Of a stretch of DNA of 10,510 bases, positions 1-5,660 are shown piece by piece. Below the pieces are notes generated by a model. The model was not told the DNA's origin. It ran no database searches and saw nothing but the letters and a program-made list of their open reading frames with translations. Numbering within the stretch: position 1 is the first letter of the stretch; the number at the start of each line of letters is the position of its first letter. Source of the stretch: an uncultured Clostridia bacterium (GTDB lineage Bacteria > Bacillota > Clostridia > UBA1381); NCBI GenBank assembly GCA_944391265.1, contig CALXSX010000046.1:1-10510 (forward strand). Reading direction: 5' to 3'. The position numbers and the translations under genes are program-made.

Positions 1-1
1 A

Positions 2-550
2 TTATAATATGTTGTCCCATACCTTCTGATCGGGATTTGCGATAACCGTAGTATCAAGAAGCATACCGCGTTCCGCTATGTCTGCTTTTGCCTTTTCAAC
101 CGCGGCCGTTACAGCAGCTACATCGCCCGTCAGGAATAAATATGATTTACCGCACATTCCCTTGGCTATCCTTATCTCAACAAGCTGAACAACAGCCGTT
201 TTTGCCGCTTCATCGGCAGCCTGTATAATCGCCGCCGCGGAGTACGTCTCAACAACACCGAGTGACTTCGGATTTTCTATTTCGGTAGCACCGTATATGG
301 CAGGAAAAATTGACTCGTGAGGATTTCCCAAAACAAAGCTGTCAACAAGCCTTTCCTCATATTTTGATTTTGCAGCGTCTACCGCTGCTCTTACAGCGCT
401 GAGATCCCCGCTCACAAGTATTATGTATTTGCCGGGGCAGACAACGGACGCTTCAAGAAGCTCTATTTCCGAGGTCTTTACCATCTCATCAGCAGCCGTA
501 ACACCGGTTGCAACCGTTAAAAATTCAACCATTGCTATTGCTTTGCTCAT
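2..550 (-). CDS. pduT: PduT-like trimeric shell protein (BMC-T)
   Basis: Tandem-BMC-domain shell protein of about 182 residues, close to the 184 of Salmonella PduT. It forms pseudohexameric trimers in the microcompartment facet. Domain 1 spans roughly residues 3-85 and domain 2 roughly 96-182 (GVVETYSAAAIIQAAD). Cys38 in VVCPGK falls where PduT has the cysteine that holds a [4Fe-4S] cluster in the central pore. A second cysteine, Cys133 (KGMCGK), sits in the equivalent pore loop of domain 2. The reading frame also allows a TTG start at 556, but the ATG at 550 was chosen because MSKAIAMVEF aligns with the PduT N-terminus and an AAAGGA ribosome site lies about 9 bases upstream. The gene starts 2 bases after the pduS-like stop, so the two are probably translationally coupled electron-transfer partners. 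The stop codon is at positions 2-4, so the gene is complete. Confidence 0.93.
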   Translation of the reverse strand: MSKAIAMVEFLTVATGVTAADEMVKTSEIELLEASVVCPGKYIILVSGDLSAVRAAVDAAKSKYEERLVDSFVLGNPHESIFPAIYGATEIENPKSLGVVETYSAAAIIQAADEAAKTAVVQLVEIRIAKGMCGKSYLFLTGDVAAVTAAVEKAKADIAERGMLLDTTVIANPDQKVWDNIL

Positions 551-552
551 AA

Positions 553-1890
553 TCAAATTCCTTTCCCGTCAGTGCGTATTACCAAATATTTATCGGTCGC
601 TTCAACAACCTTACCGGATGCCGGAGCGGAAATCTCTGCGCCGAGCTTATCGCCCACACTCGCTATCTTCTGGTCAGCTGCAACCGTATCGCCTTTTTTG
701 ACAAGCGGCTGAGCCGGCGCCCCTATATGTTGTGAAAACAGAACCTTTATTTCCTTAGGTGCTATTTTTTCATCCATCAGCGGTGCGTCTACGGCATACC
801 TTGTCAGGCCAAGCCTTGCTATAAGCCTATCCATCTGAACGTATCTCGATTCACGAAGCGGATTAACAGGCTTTGCCACCTGCGGTGTTACTTTAAGTCC
901 TGCGGCGCGCAAATTGTTTTTGGCGACGCCGATAAGTGACTTCGGAGCAAGGTCCTGAGGACACGCAAACATTTCGCACACGCCGCACTGCGAACAGTAT
1001 AATGTATTTACAACGGCCTTTATATCTGTCTCCATACCTTTGGAGCATGCGCGCATAAAAGCGTGCGGCTCTATCGGATAACCGAGCATGTGTCTCGGGC
1101 ACATATCCGTACATGTGCTGCACTGACAGCACGAGCTCATGGACCGCCTAATATTCAAAGTTGTTTTTGCTTGCCTTTTCTTTATAAGCTGGTGCGTCTC
1201 AGGGAAAACCAGAAGCGCATTTGTCGTCTTGGTGACAACATCGGAAAGCGTTGCCAAATTACCAGTCATCGGGCCTCCGGACAGATATGCCGGATCGTCT
1301 GTTACCGCGCCGCCCGCAAGCTTGAGCAGCTCGGAAAATTTCATTCCTACCGGAACATAAAATGTTGCCGGTGATTTTACAGCTCCGCCTACAGTAACGT
1401 ATTTGTGCGTTACAGGTCTGCCCTCGGTTACAGCGTAATATGTGTTGAGCATTGTTTCAACATTGTAAACAATACACCCTACGCTTATCGGCAGCTCTCC
1501 CGGCGGAACAACCTTACCTGTTGTTTCATAAATTGTTACTATTTCATCACCCGCGGGATAAACCTCCGGCAAGGTGGCTATCCTTACAGCAGGAAATGAG
1601 CTTAGTTTTTCGGTTACCGATTCTATTGCATCCTTATAAGACGGCTTAACAGCGACGATGATCTCATTTGCACCGACCGCGTCTCTGACCGTTTCAAGAG
1701 CCGTTAATATTTCATTCGTATACTTTGCAAGCAGCTGTCTGTGAACGCGGAAAAGCGGCTCGCACTCCGCACAGTTCAGGATTATTGTTTCTGCTTTTTT
1801 ATTAAGCTTTGCATACGAGGGAAATCCGGCGCCTCCGGCTCCAACTACGCCGCAGGACTTCATTATTTCAGATAATTGTTCAAAAACCAT
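553..1890 (-). CDS. pduS: PduS-like flavin/iron-sulfur electron-transfer protein (RnfC-like)
   Basis: A 445-residue RnfC/PduS-family protein, close to the ~451 of Salmonella PduS. The N-terminus carries the glycine-rich GAGGAGFP motif (residues 18-24) of the FMN/NADH-binding NuoF-like fold. An SLBB-like region follows (around 160-220). Two ferredoxin-type clusters come next: Cys254, 257, 260, 264 and Cys299, 302, 305, 310; the second has the longer CEMFACP spacing. A C-terminal barrel-sandwich segment (about 378-440) follows. In the Pdu system this protein is a flavin-dependent redox carrier associated with PduT, and it was proposed there to reduce cobalamin. The signature enzyme here is B12-independent, so recycling NADH or passing electrons across the shell is the likelier role (inference). 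The ATG at 1890 has a CTGGAG ribosome site and lies 3 bases after the BMC-P stop. Confidence 0.93.
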   Translation of the reverse strand: MVFEQLSEIMKSCGVVGAGGAGFPSYAKLNKKAETIILNCAECEPLFRVHRQLLAKYTNEILTALETVRDAVGANEIIVAVKPSYKDAIESVTEKLSSFPAVRIATLPEVYPAGDEIVTIYETTGKVVPPGELPISVGCIVYNVETMLNTYYAVTEGRPVTHKYVTVGGAVKSPATFYVPVGMKFSELLKLAGGAVTDDPAYLSGGPMTGNLATLSDVVTKTTNALLVFPETHQLIKKRQAKTTLNIRRSMSSCCQCSTCTDMCPRHMLGYPIEPHAFMRACSKGMETDIKAVVNTLYCSQCGVCEMFACPQDLAPKSLIGVAKNNLRAAGLKVTPQVAKPVNPLRESRYVQMDRLIARLGLTRYAVDAPLMDEKIAPKEIKVLFSQHIGAPAQPLVKKGDTVAADQKIASVGDKLGAEISAPASGKVVEATDKYLVIRTDGKGI

Positions 1891-1893
1891 AGT

Positions 1894-2154
1894 TTACTCC
1901 AGTCCTTCCCCATCATCTACAATACCGACAATAGCTGCGTCTACAGGCGAGCTTTCGGCTCCTGTGCCGACCCTCGCGGCGCTTCCGAGCGCAACCAAAA
2001 CTATCTCACCGATACCGGCGCCCACATTATCTATGGCAACGATTCTGCCGCTACCCATGGAAGGAACAGGCTCAACAATCATGAATTTATTCCCTATAAG
2101 CTTTTCATTTTTTCGTGTGGAAACTAAGCTTCCAACTACTTTACCGACTACCAT
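1894..2154 (-). CDS. BMC-P vertex protein (EutN/CcmL/PduN family)
   Basis: An 86-residue protein of the EutN/CcmL/PduN family, whose pentamers cap the vertices of the icosahedral shell. The family pattern is clear: MVVGKVVGSLVSTRK at the N-terminus, the central KFMIVEP strand, GRIVAIDNVGAGIGEIVLVALGSAAR in the core, and VDAAIVGIVDD at the C-terminus. The length matches typical BMC-P proteins. The ATG at 2154 follows a purine-rich but unremarkable leader (AAGGGA about 14 bases upstream). Only 3 bases separate its stop from the pduS-like start. It is preceded by the longest gap in this part of the operon (113 bp), which holds a strong hairpin. That fits the much lower copy number needed for pentamers than for hexamers (inference). 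Confidence 0.95.
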   Translation of the reverse strand: MVVGKVVGSLVSTRKNEKLIGNKFMIVEPVPSMGSGRIVAIDNVGAGIGEIVLVALGSAARVGTGAESSPVDAAIVGIVDDGEGLE

Positions 2155-2181
2155 CAGCTTTCTCAGTCCCTTCTCATAAAA

Positions 2182-2199
2182 CCGCTTCCAAACGAGCGG
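2182..2199 (-). other. Small stem-loop followed by TTTT
   Basis: In the minus-strand RNA, CCGCU and AGCGG form a 5-bp stem around an 8-base loop, followed by UUUUA. It lies between the long hairpin (2211-2250) and the BMC-P start codon. The stem is short, so it could be a weak attenuator or incidental. Confidence 0.3.
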
Positions 2200-2210
2200 A
2201 AAAGAATATA

Positions 2211-2250
2211 TTTACCCTGCGGCACGGCAAAAGCCCCGCCGCAGAGTAAA
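2211..2250 (-). other. Long RNA hairpin between hexamer and pentamer shell genes
   Basis: Arms at 2250-2238 and 2223-2211 are 13 bases each and pair fully in the minus-strand RNA, with one U-G wobble. The plus-strand RNA would have a mismatch there, so the structure is best in the transcribed direction. The stem continues inward with a G-U pair, one mismatch and three GC pairs around a UUUU loop. No clean U-tract follows (UAAAUAUAUUCUUUU), so it is not a standard intrinsic terminator. It may stabilise or mark processing of the upstream shell mRNA, or weakly attenuate transcription. Confidence 0.6.
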
Positions 2251-2267
2251 TTAAATCTCAAATTATT

Positions 2268-2642
2268 TTATTTAAGTGTCGGCAAAATCTTTTCAACATC
2301 GTCATGAGGACGGGGTATAACGTGAGTAGCGATAATCTCGCCAAGCTTTGTTGCAGCGCTTCCGCCTGCCTCAACAGCTGACTTAACCGCACCTACGTCG
2401 CCTCTTACCATAACGCTTACGAGTCCTGAACCGATTTTCTCTGTTCCGACAAGCTGTACATTTGCTGCCTTAAGCATTGCATCAGCAGCCTCAATAGCAG
2501 CTACAAGACCTCTTGTTTCTATCATTCCGAGTGCTTCCTGTGTCATTTTACGAACCTCCTTTACCGTTTGCCTTCTCTGAGGAGCAGGCTTAGCTTCCTG
2601 AGTCTTTGCTCCGGTTACTTTAACTTTCTCGTTATTTTCCAT
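2268..2642 (-). CDS. Hexameric shell protein (BMC-H) with N-terminal extension and internal start
   Basis: A 124-residue BMC-H protein. Residues 33-124 are a complete canonical single-BMC-domain protein with the KIGSGLV pore motif and the TRGLVAAIEAADAM helix, typical of PduA/PduJ/EutM shell hexamers. Residues 1-32 form an extra basic, proline-containing, probably disordered extension (six Lys, three Arg, four Glu). The ATG at 2642 has AGGTGAT five bases upstream. The internal ATG at 2546 has a perfect AAAGGAGG eight bases upstream. Both a 124-residue and a 92-residue product are therefore plausible, comparable to PduB/PduB' in Salmonella. The core is about 88% identical to the shell protein encoded just upstream (2934-2656), so it arose by tandem duplication. 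N-termini of BMC-H subunits lie on the concave face, which structural work on intact shells places outside. Confidence 0.93.
   Translation of the reverse strand: MENNEKVKVTGAKTQEAKPAPQRRQTVKEVRKMTQEALGMIETRGLVAAIEAADAMLKAANVQLVGTEKIGSGLVSVMVRGDVGAVKSAVEAGGSAATKLGEIIATHVIPRPHDDVEKILPTLK
2555..2562 (-). promoter_or_regulatory. Consensus internal ribosome-binding site
   Basis: AAAGGAGG lies exactly 8 bases before the ATG at 2546-2544, inside the long shell ORF. It matches the anti-Shine-Dalgarno sequence better than the site of the outer start. The bases also encode part of the extension (VKEVRK), so the coding sequence appears to have kept the ribosome site. Confidence 0.7.
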
Positions 2643-2647
2643 AAAAC

Positions 2648-2654
2648 ATCACCT
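2648..2654 (-). promoter_or_regulatory. Ribosome-binding site of the long shell form
   Basis: AGGTGAT, a 7-base match to the 3' part of the AGGAGGTGATC consensus, ends 5 bases before the ATG at 2642. It supports real use of the outer start, so the extension is unlikely to be an annotation artefact. Confidence 0.55.
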
Positions 2655-2655
2655 T

Positions 2656-2934
2656 TTATTTAAGTGTCGGCAAAATCTTTTCAACATCATTGTGAGGACG
2701 GGGTATAACGTGTACAGCTATGAGCTCGCCGAGCTTTGTTGCAGCTGAAGAGCCGGCTTCCGTAGCAGCCTTAACAGCGCCTACGTCACCTCTTACCATA
2801 ACGCTTACGAGTCCTGAACCGATTTTCTCTGTTCCGATAAGCGTTACCTCTGCAGCCTTAACCATTGCATCTGCAGCTTCAATTGCTGCAACCAAACCTC
2901 TTGTTTCTATCATTCCGAGTGCTTCCTGTGCCAT
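2656..2934 (-). CDS. Hexameric shell protein (BMC-H, PduA/EutM-like)
   Basis: A 92-residue canonical BMC-domain protein forming the hexameric tiles of the shell facets. MAQEALGMIETRGLVAAIEAADAM-type helix 1, the KIGSGLVSVMVRGDVGAV pore/strand region and the VIPRPH C-terminal motif are all present. The KIGSG loop lines the central pore through which small polar substrates such as 1,2-propanediol are thought to pass. The ATG at 2934 follows an AGGAGG site. It differs from the core of the downstream BMC-H (2546-2268) at 11 of 92 residues, mainly in the helix 1-strand region and near the C-terminus. It is therefore a tandem duplicate that may form mixed hexamers. A 13-base gap separates its stop from the next start. 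Confidence 0.96.
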   Translation of the reverse strand: MAQEALGMIETRGLVAAIEAADAMVKAAEVTLIGTEKIGSGLVSVMVRGDVGAVKAATEAGSSAATKLGELIAVHVIPRPHNDVEKILPTLK

Positions 2935-2968
2935 TTTAAAATCCTCCTAAAAATTCTTTTTTTATTTC

Positions 2969-2983
2969 GGGATTTTTCATCCC
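2969..2983. other. Small palindrome in the gap after the alcohol dehydrogenase gene
   Basis: GGGAT and ATCCC arms of 5 bp around a 5-base loop lie in the 65-bp gap between the alcohol dehydrogenase stop and the first BMC-H start. There is no U-run after it in the minus-strand direction, so it is not a terminator for this operon. It may be a minor processing or stability element. Confidence 0.25.
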
Positions 2984-2999
2984 TTTACATTTTTATATT

Positions 3000-4214
3000 T
3001 TATAAAAGGTCGTCTGCTATGATAGCGATTTTAAGACCTTCCATTTTAAGATTGGTTTTGTGTGCTTCGTTTATCTGTGAAAGCGGGAACTTGTGAGTTA
3101 TAAGCTTCTCAAGCGGAAGTCCTATTCCCTTTGCTCTCTTGATAAAATCAAATGTCGTTGCGTAGTCACGGAGCGTGTATACCCATGAACCAACAAGCGT
3201 TATTTCCTTTGAGCACATATCAAAGTGCGGATTTATTGTAGCATCGCCGCCGTTTATAAAGAATCCGAGCTCGCAGAGTCCGCCGCCGTTTCTTATAAAC
3301 TTGTAAATGTTGCTGTGCGCAGCCGGTGAGCCTGTGCACTGGAAAGCGAAGTCAGCAAGATGACCGCCGAACGCGTCTGAAACAGCTCCTGCAAGAGCTT
3401 CTATTCCCTGATAGTTCTTGAAGTTAACCGTTTGGCCTGCTCCCATTTCTTTTGCAAACGCAAGACGCTTATCCTCACCGTCAACCGCTACTATGTTTTC
3501 TACACCCATCGTTCTGAGCACTGCTATGCAGATAAGACCGATAGGACCGCAGCCCTGAACAACAACTCTTGAATTAAATCTAAGAATTCCCGTTGTCTTG
3601 GCTCTCTCAACAGCGTGTACCAGAACGGCGCACGGCTCAATAAGTATTCTCATGTCGAGATCAAGGTCATTTACGTTAAATATTGTAGAGCCGCCTCTTA
3701 CGAGAAGGTAGTCTGCAAACCAGCCGTTAAGGTGCTTATCGTCGTCCGGAAGAAGTCCGTAGACATCTGCAGCTCCCACATTTTTCTTGTTGAGGTCAAA
3801 CATCTCGATATCCGGGTCATCCGAGAATATCATACATGTAACTACCTTATCACCAATCTTGAGGTCCTTTCCTGCGCTGTCTTTTTTAACATTTTTACCC
3901 ATTTTGACGATTTCGCCAGTTCCCTCATGGCCGAGGACTACCGGGATAAGACCGAATGGGTCTTTCTTAAATTCGTGAGCGTCCGTACCGCATATACCGC
4001 AGCCTTCAACCTTAACCAGTATGTCGTCATCTCCAACCTCAGGAATGGGGTATTCTTTTATATCATAATGTTCAAGCGCTGTGAGCATTGCTACACGGCT
4101 CGTCTTTGGAATCGGCTTTCCTGCCGATGAGCTTGACGCTGCTGTGCTCGGAGCAACTCCCTGCATATTAGCGAGAACCTGCTTTACAATCTGTTCAATA
4201 TCATTAGAATTCAA
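3000..4214 (-). CDS. Zinc-type (MDR) alcohol dehydrogenase with N-terminal encapsulation peptide
   Basis: A 404-residue medium-chain dehydrogenase/reductase. Likely catalytic-zinc residues are Cys75 (GCGICGTD), His96-Glu97 (GHEGTG) and Glu193 (IEPCAVLVH). The nucleotide site is GCGPIG (221-226), with Asp245 ending the second Rossmann strand, which favours NAD(H). The four-cysteine structural-zinc lobe is missing: the region after Cys127 has only acidic and polar residues. Residues 4-18 (NDIEQIVKQVLANMQ) form an amphipathic helix followed by a Ser/Ala/Pro linker (20-38), the architecture of a microcompartment targeting peptide. The start is TTG at 4214, supported by AAAGGAG 9 bases upstream; the next in-frame Met (17) would delete the tag. 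Likely roles are lactaldehyde to 1,2-propanediol or propanal to propanol, recycling NADH inside the shell. Substrate is inferred from context. Confidence 0.92.
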   Translation of the reverse strand: MNSNDIEQIVKQVLANMQGVAPSTAASSSSAGKPIPKTSRVAMLTALEHYDIKEYPIPEVGDDDILVKVEGCGICGTDAHEFKKDPFGLIPVVLGHEGTGEIVKMGKNVKKDSAGKDLKIGDKVVTCMIFSDDPDIEMFDLNKKNVGAADVYGLLPDDDKHLNGWFADYLLVRGGSTIFNVNDLDLDMRILIEPCAVLVHAVERAKTTGILRFNSRVVVQGCGPIGLICIAVLRTMGVENIVAVDGEDKRLAFAKEMGAGQTVNFKNYQGIEALAGAVSDAFGGHLADFAFQCTGSPAAHSNIYKFIRNGGGLCELGFFINGGDATINPHFDMCSKEITLVGSWVYTLRDYATTFDFIKRAKGIGLPLEKLITHKFPLSQINEAHKTNLKMEGLKIAIIADDLL

Positions 4215-4223
4215 TAGTCTCAG

Positions 4224-4230
4224 CTCCTTT
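4224..4230 (-). promoter_or_regulatory. Ribosome-binding site deciding a TTG start
   Basis: AAAGGAG overlaps the stop of the PduO-C-like gene and lies 9 bases before TTG 4214-4212. The nearest ATG (4208-4206) is out of frame and leads quickly to a stop. TTG is therefore the most likely start of the alcohol dehydrogenase. Confidence 0.65.
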
Positions 4231-4700
4231 TACTCGCCGGCAAGACGCTTAAAGCACTCTGCGCCGTATGCTGAAAGGAAGGTATCCTCATATTCGCTTC
4301 CGCCGCTCACGCCGAGCCCGCCGACTATTCTGTCTCCGACTTTGAGGGGGTCCCCCCCTCCGAAGATTACTATTTTTCCGCCGTTTGTAAACTGTATTCC
4401 GTAAAGTGATGCGCCCGGCTGGCTAAGCGGCTTAAGCTCCGCTGTTGACATCTTAAGCGATACAACCGTAAATGCCTTATTCAGCGCAACATCATAGCTT
4501 GCTATGTACGAATCCTCCATACATTCGACAAGCACCGGACGCGCCGCCGCGTCACATACTGCTACAACGACTTTGAGTCCCATCTGCACCGCTTTGCTTT
4601 CAACATCTGCGGCTATCTTTTTTGCAGTATCAAGTGTCAGCCTGTACGTCATCTGCCTTGCTACAGTTTCAGCGATTTTCCTTACATTATCATCATTCAT
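4230..4700 (-). CDS. PduO C-terminal/HbpS/GlcG-family protein with N-terminal tag
   Basis: A 156-residue protein of the GlcG/HbpS (formerly DUF336) family, the same fold as the C-terminal domain of Salmonella PduO, which can bind heme. Residues about 22-154 are the domain. Its marks are the LTLDTAKKIAADVESKA helix, the VVVAVCDAAARPV strand, the SYDVALNKAFTVV helix and a glycine-rich VIFGGGDPLKVGDRIVGGLGVSGG segment (111-134). Residues 2-19 (NDDNVRKIAETVARQM) are amphipathic and resemble an encapsulation peptide. There is no adenosyltransferase domain, which fits a pathway that does not need B12. The ribosome site is weak, and the start lies 4 bases after the aldolase stop, so translation is probably coupled. 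The role is unknown; a heme/redox or oxygen-protection function inside the shell is inference. Confidence 0.88.
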   Translation of the reverse strand: MNDDNVRKIAETVARQMTYRLTLDTAKKIAADVESKAVQMGLKVVVAVCDAAARPVLVECMEDSYIASYDVALNKAFTVVSLKMSTAELKPLSQPGASLYGIQFTNGGKIVIFGGGDPLKVGDRIVGGLGVSGGSEYEDTFLSAYGAECFKRLAGE

Positions 4701-4704
4701 AGCT

Positions 4705-5511
4705 TTATTTGCCGAGCTGCTCCATTACCTGCTTTGTGATTTTAGCAATGAGGTCAGCTTTGTCGTCAGATGCTGCCTTACCTGCGCAGTCTCCGCCGCA
4801 AGCGCCTGTACAGTTGTGGCATCCGCTTTCCTTGTTAAGGCAAAGATTTGCAGGATGCTTGCCTGTCATACCGAACTTTCTTCTTATCTCATAAAGTCTT
4901 TCAACCTGCTCTTTTGAGAACTCCTTCGGTCCGCCAAGCTGTCTTGACTTGAACAGAAGCTCAGCATAAAATTCAACAGACTCCATCTTGTGATATGCAG
5001 CAAGAAGCGAATCAGAGTATGTCAGAGCTCCGTGGCTTTCAAGAAGAACCGCATCGTAATAAGGAAGATACTTTTCAACGTGATCAGGGATCTCCATTGT
5101 AGACGGTGTGCCGTATTCAGCGATAGGCACGCAGCCGAGAGCGATAACAGCTTCCGGCATTATCGGCTGTGTAAGCGGGATTCCTGCGATAGCGAAGCTT
5201 GTTGCATAAATCGGATGAGCGTGAACAACAGCGTTCACATCAGGTCTTTTTTCATACACACGAAGATGCATCTTGATTTCTGACGAAGGCTTGAATCCGG
5301 GATTTGCCTGCAATACATTTCCCTGTTTGTCGATTTTACAGATGAACTCCGGAGTCATGAAACCCTTGCTGACACCTGTAGGAGTACAGAGAAATTCGTT
5401 GTCGGATATTTTGACCGATATGTTACCATCGTTTGCGGCAACCATTCCTCTGTCGTATATCCTTTTACCGATATCGCAGATTTGCTTTTTGATTTCGTAC
5501 TCAGATACCAT
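4705..5511 (-). CDS. fucA: Class II (FucA/RhaD-type) sugar-phosphate aldolase with C-terminal targeting tail
   Basis: A 268-residue class II aldolase/adducin-family protein, about 50 residues longer than E. coli FucA. The extra part is C-terminal. Zinc ligands are His97 and His99 (VVHAHP) and His160 (LESHGAL). Glu78 (PSSEIKMH) is the expected catalytic acid/base, and the N-terminal AANDGNISVK motif is typical. It should split L-fuculose-1-phosphate, or another deoxyketose-1-phosphate, into DHAP and L-lactaldehyde. After the core come Cys224 and a cluster, C231-x2-C234-x3-C238-x3-C242, then an amphipathic terminal helix (253-268, DLIAKITKQVMEQLGK) that looks like an encapsulation peptide. The ATG has an AAAGGAG site. 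The gene has its own near-consensus promoter upstream. Whether fucose, rhamnose or both is the substrate cannot be decided from sequence. Confidence 0.92.
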   Translation of the reverse strand: MVSEYEIKKQICDIGKRIYDRGMVAANDGNISVKISDNEFLCTPTGVSKGFMTPEFICKIDKQGNVLQANPGFKPSSEIKMHLRVYEKRPDVNAVVHAHPIYATSFAIAGIPLTQPIMPEAVIALGCVPIAEYGTPSTMEIPDHVEKYLPYYDAVLLESHGALTYSDSLLAAYHKMESVEFYAELLFKSRQLGGPKEFSKEQVERLYEIRRKFGMTGKHPANLCLNKESGCHNCTGACGGDCAGKAASDDKADLIAKITKQVMEQLGK

Positions 5512-5576
5512 AGTAATTTCTCCTTTTTTTGTTTGAATTTTATTGGTATTGTTGGTTTTTGTTTTATTACAACAAT

Positions 5577-5605
5577 AGTATACACCATAAATATTGGTTT
5601 GTCAA
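5577..5605 (-). promoter_or_regulatory. Near-consensus promoter before the aldolase gene
   Basis: TTGACA (5605-5600), a 17-bp spacer and TATACT (5582-5577) match the sigma70/sigma-A consensus at 11 of 12 positions. The predicted start is about 5570, giving a leader of about 60 bases. It lies in the 149-bp AT-rich gap after the PduU-like gene and could give the aldolase, alcohol dehydrogenase and main shell genes their own transcript. Confidence 0.75.
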
Positions 5606-5609
5606 TACT

Positions 5610-5654
5610 TTTTTCTGTGTTTTTTTATTTTTATTTTTGTTTTTCTGTGTTTTT
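5610..5654. repeat. Pair of 15-bp direct repeats upstream of the aldolase promoter
   Basis: TTTTTCTGTGTTTTT occurs at 5610-5624 and again at 5640-5654, exactly 30 bp apart, immediately upstream of the -35 element (minus-strand reading AAAAACACAGAAAAA). The A-tracts could act as an UP element, or the pair could bind a regulator. The low-complexity sequence makes chance possible. Confidence 0.4.
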
Positions 5655-5660
5655 AGCAAA

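Larger units (their letters stand above)
2264..2934 (-). repeat. Tandem duplication of a BMC-H gene
   Basis: The two copies are 2264-2546 and about 2652-2934. They share long exact DNA blocks: 49 bases at 2401-2449 and 2789-2837, about 35 bases spanning the stop codon and a few bases beyond it, and 34 bases at 2509-2542 and 2897-2930. Identity across synonymous positions suggests a recent duplication or gene conversion. Confidence 0.8.

Noticed and set aside
551..556. TTG start at 556 for the PduT-like gene
   Set aside because: It overlaps the pduS-like stop. The ATG two codons later has better spacing from the AAAGGA site and matches the PduT N-terminus.
1236..1256. Catabolite-repression (cre)-like sequence around GGAAAGCGTTGCCA, and a similar one near 6916
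   Set aside because: Both lie inside coding sequence, with mismatches to the cre consensus, and neither is near a promoter. Chance matches are likely.
3615..4130. Plus-strand open frame of 171 codons opposite the alcohol dehydrogenase
   Set aside because: It has no recognisable domain and lies wholly inside a well-supported minus-strand gene. It is a shadow frame, as are the other plus-strand frames across 423-9167.
5606..5660. T-rich run on the plus strand after the PduU-like gene, as a terminator
   Set aside because: In the direction of transcription (minus) it reads as A-rich, and no GC-rich stem precedes it. It fits an A-tract region upstream of the aldolase promoter better.
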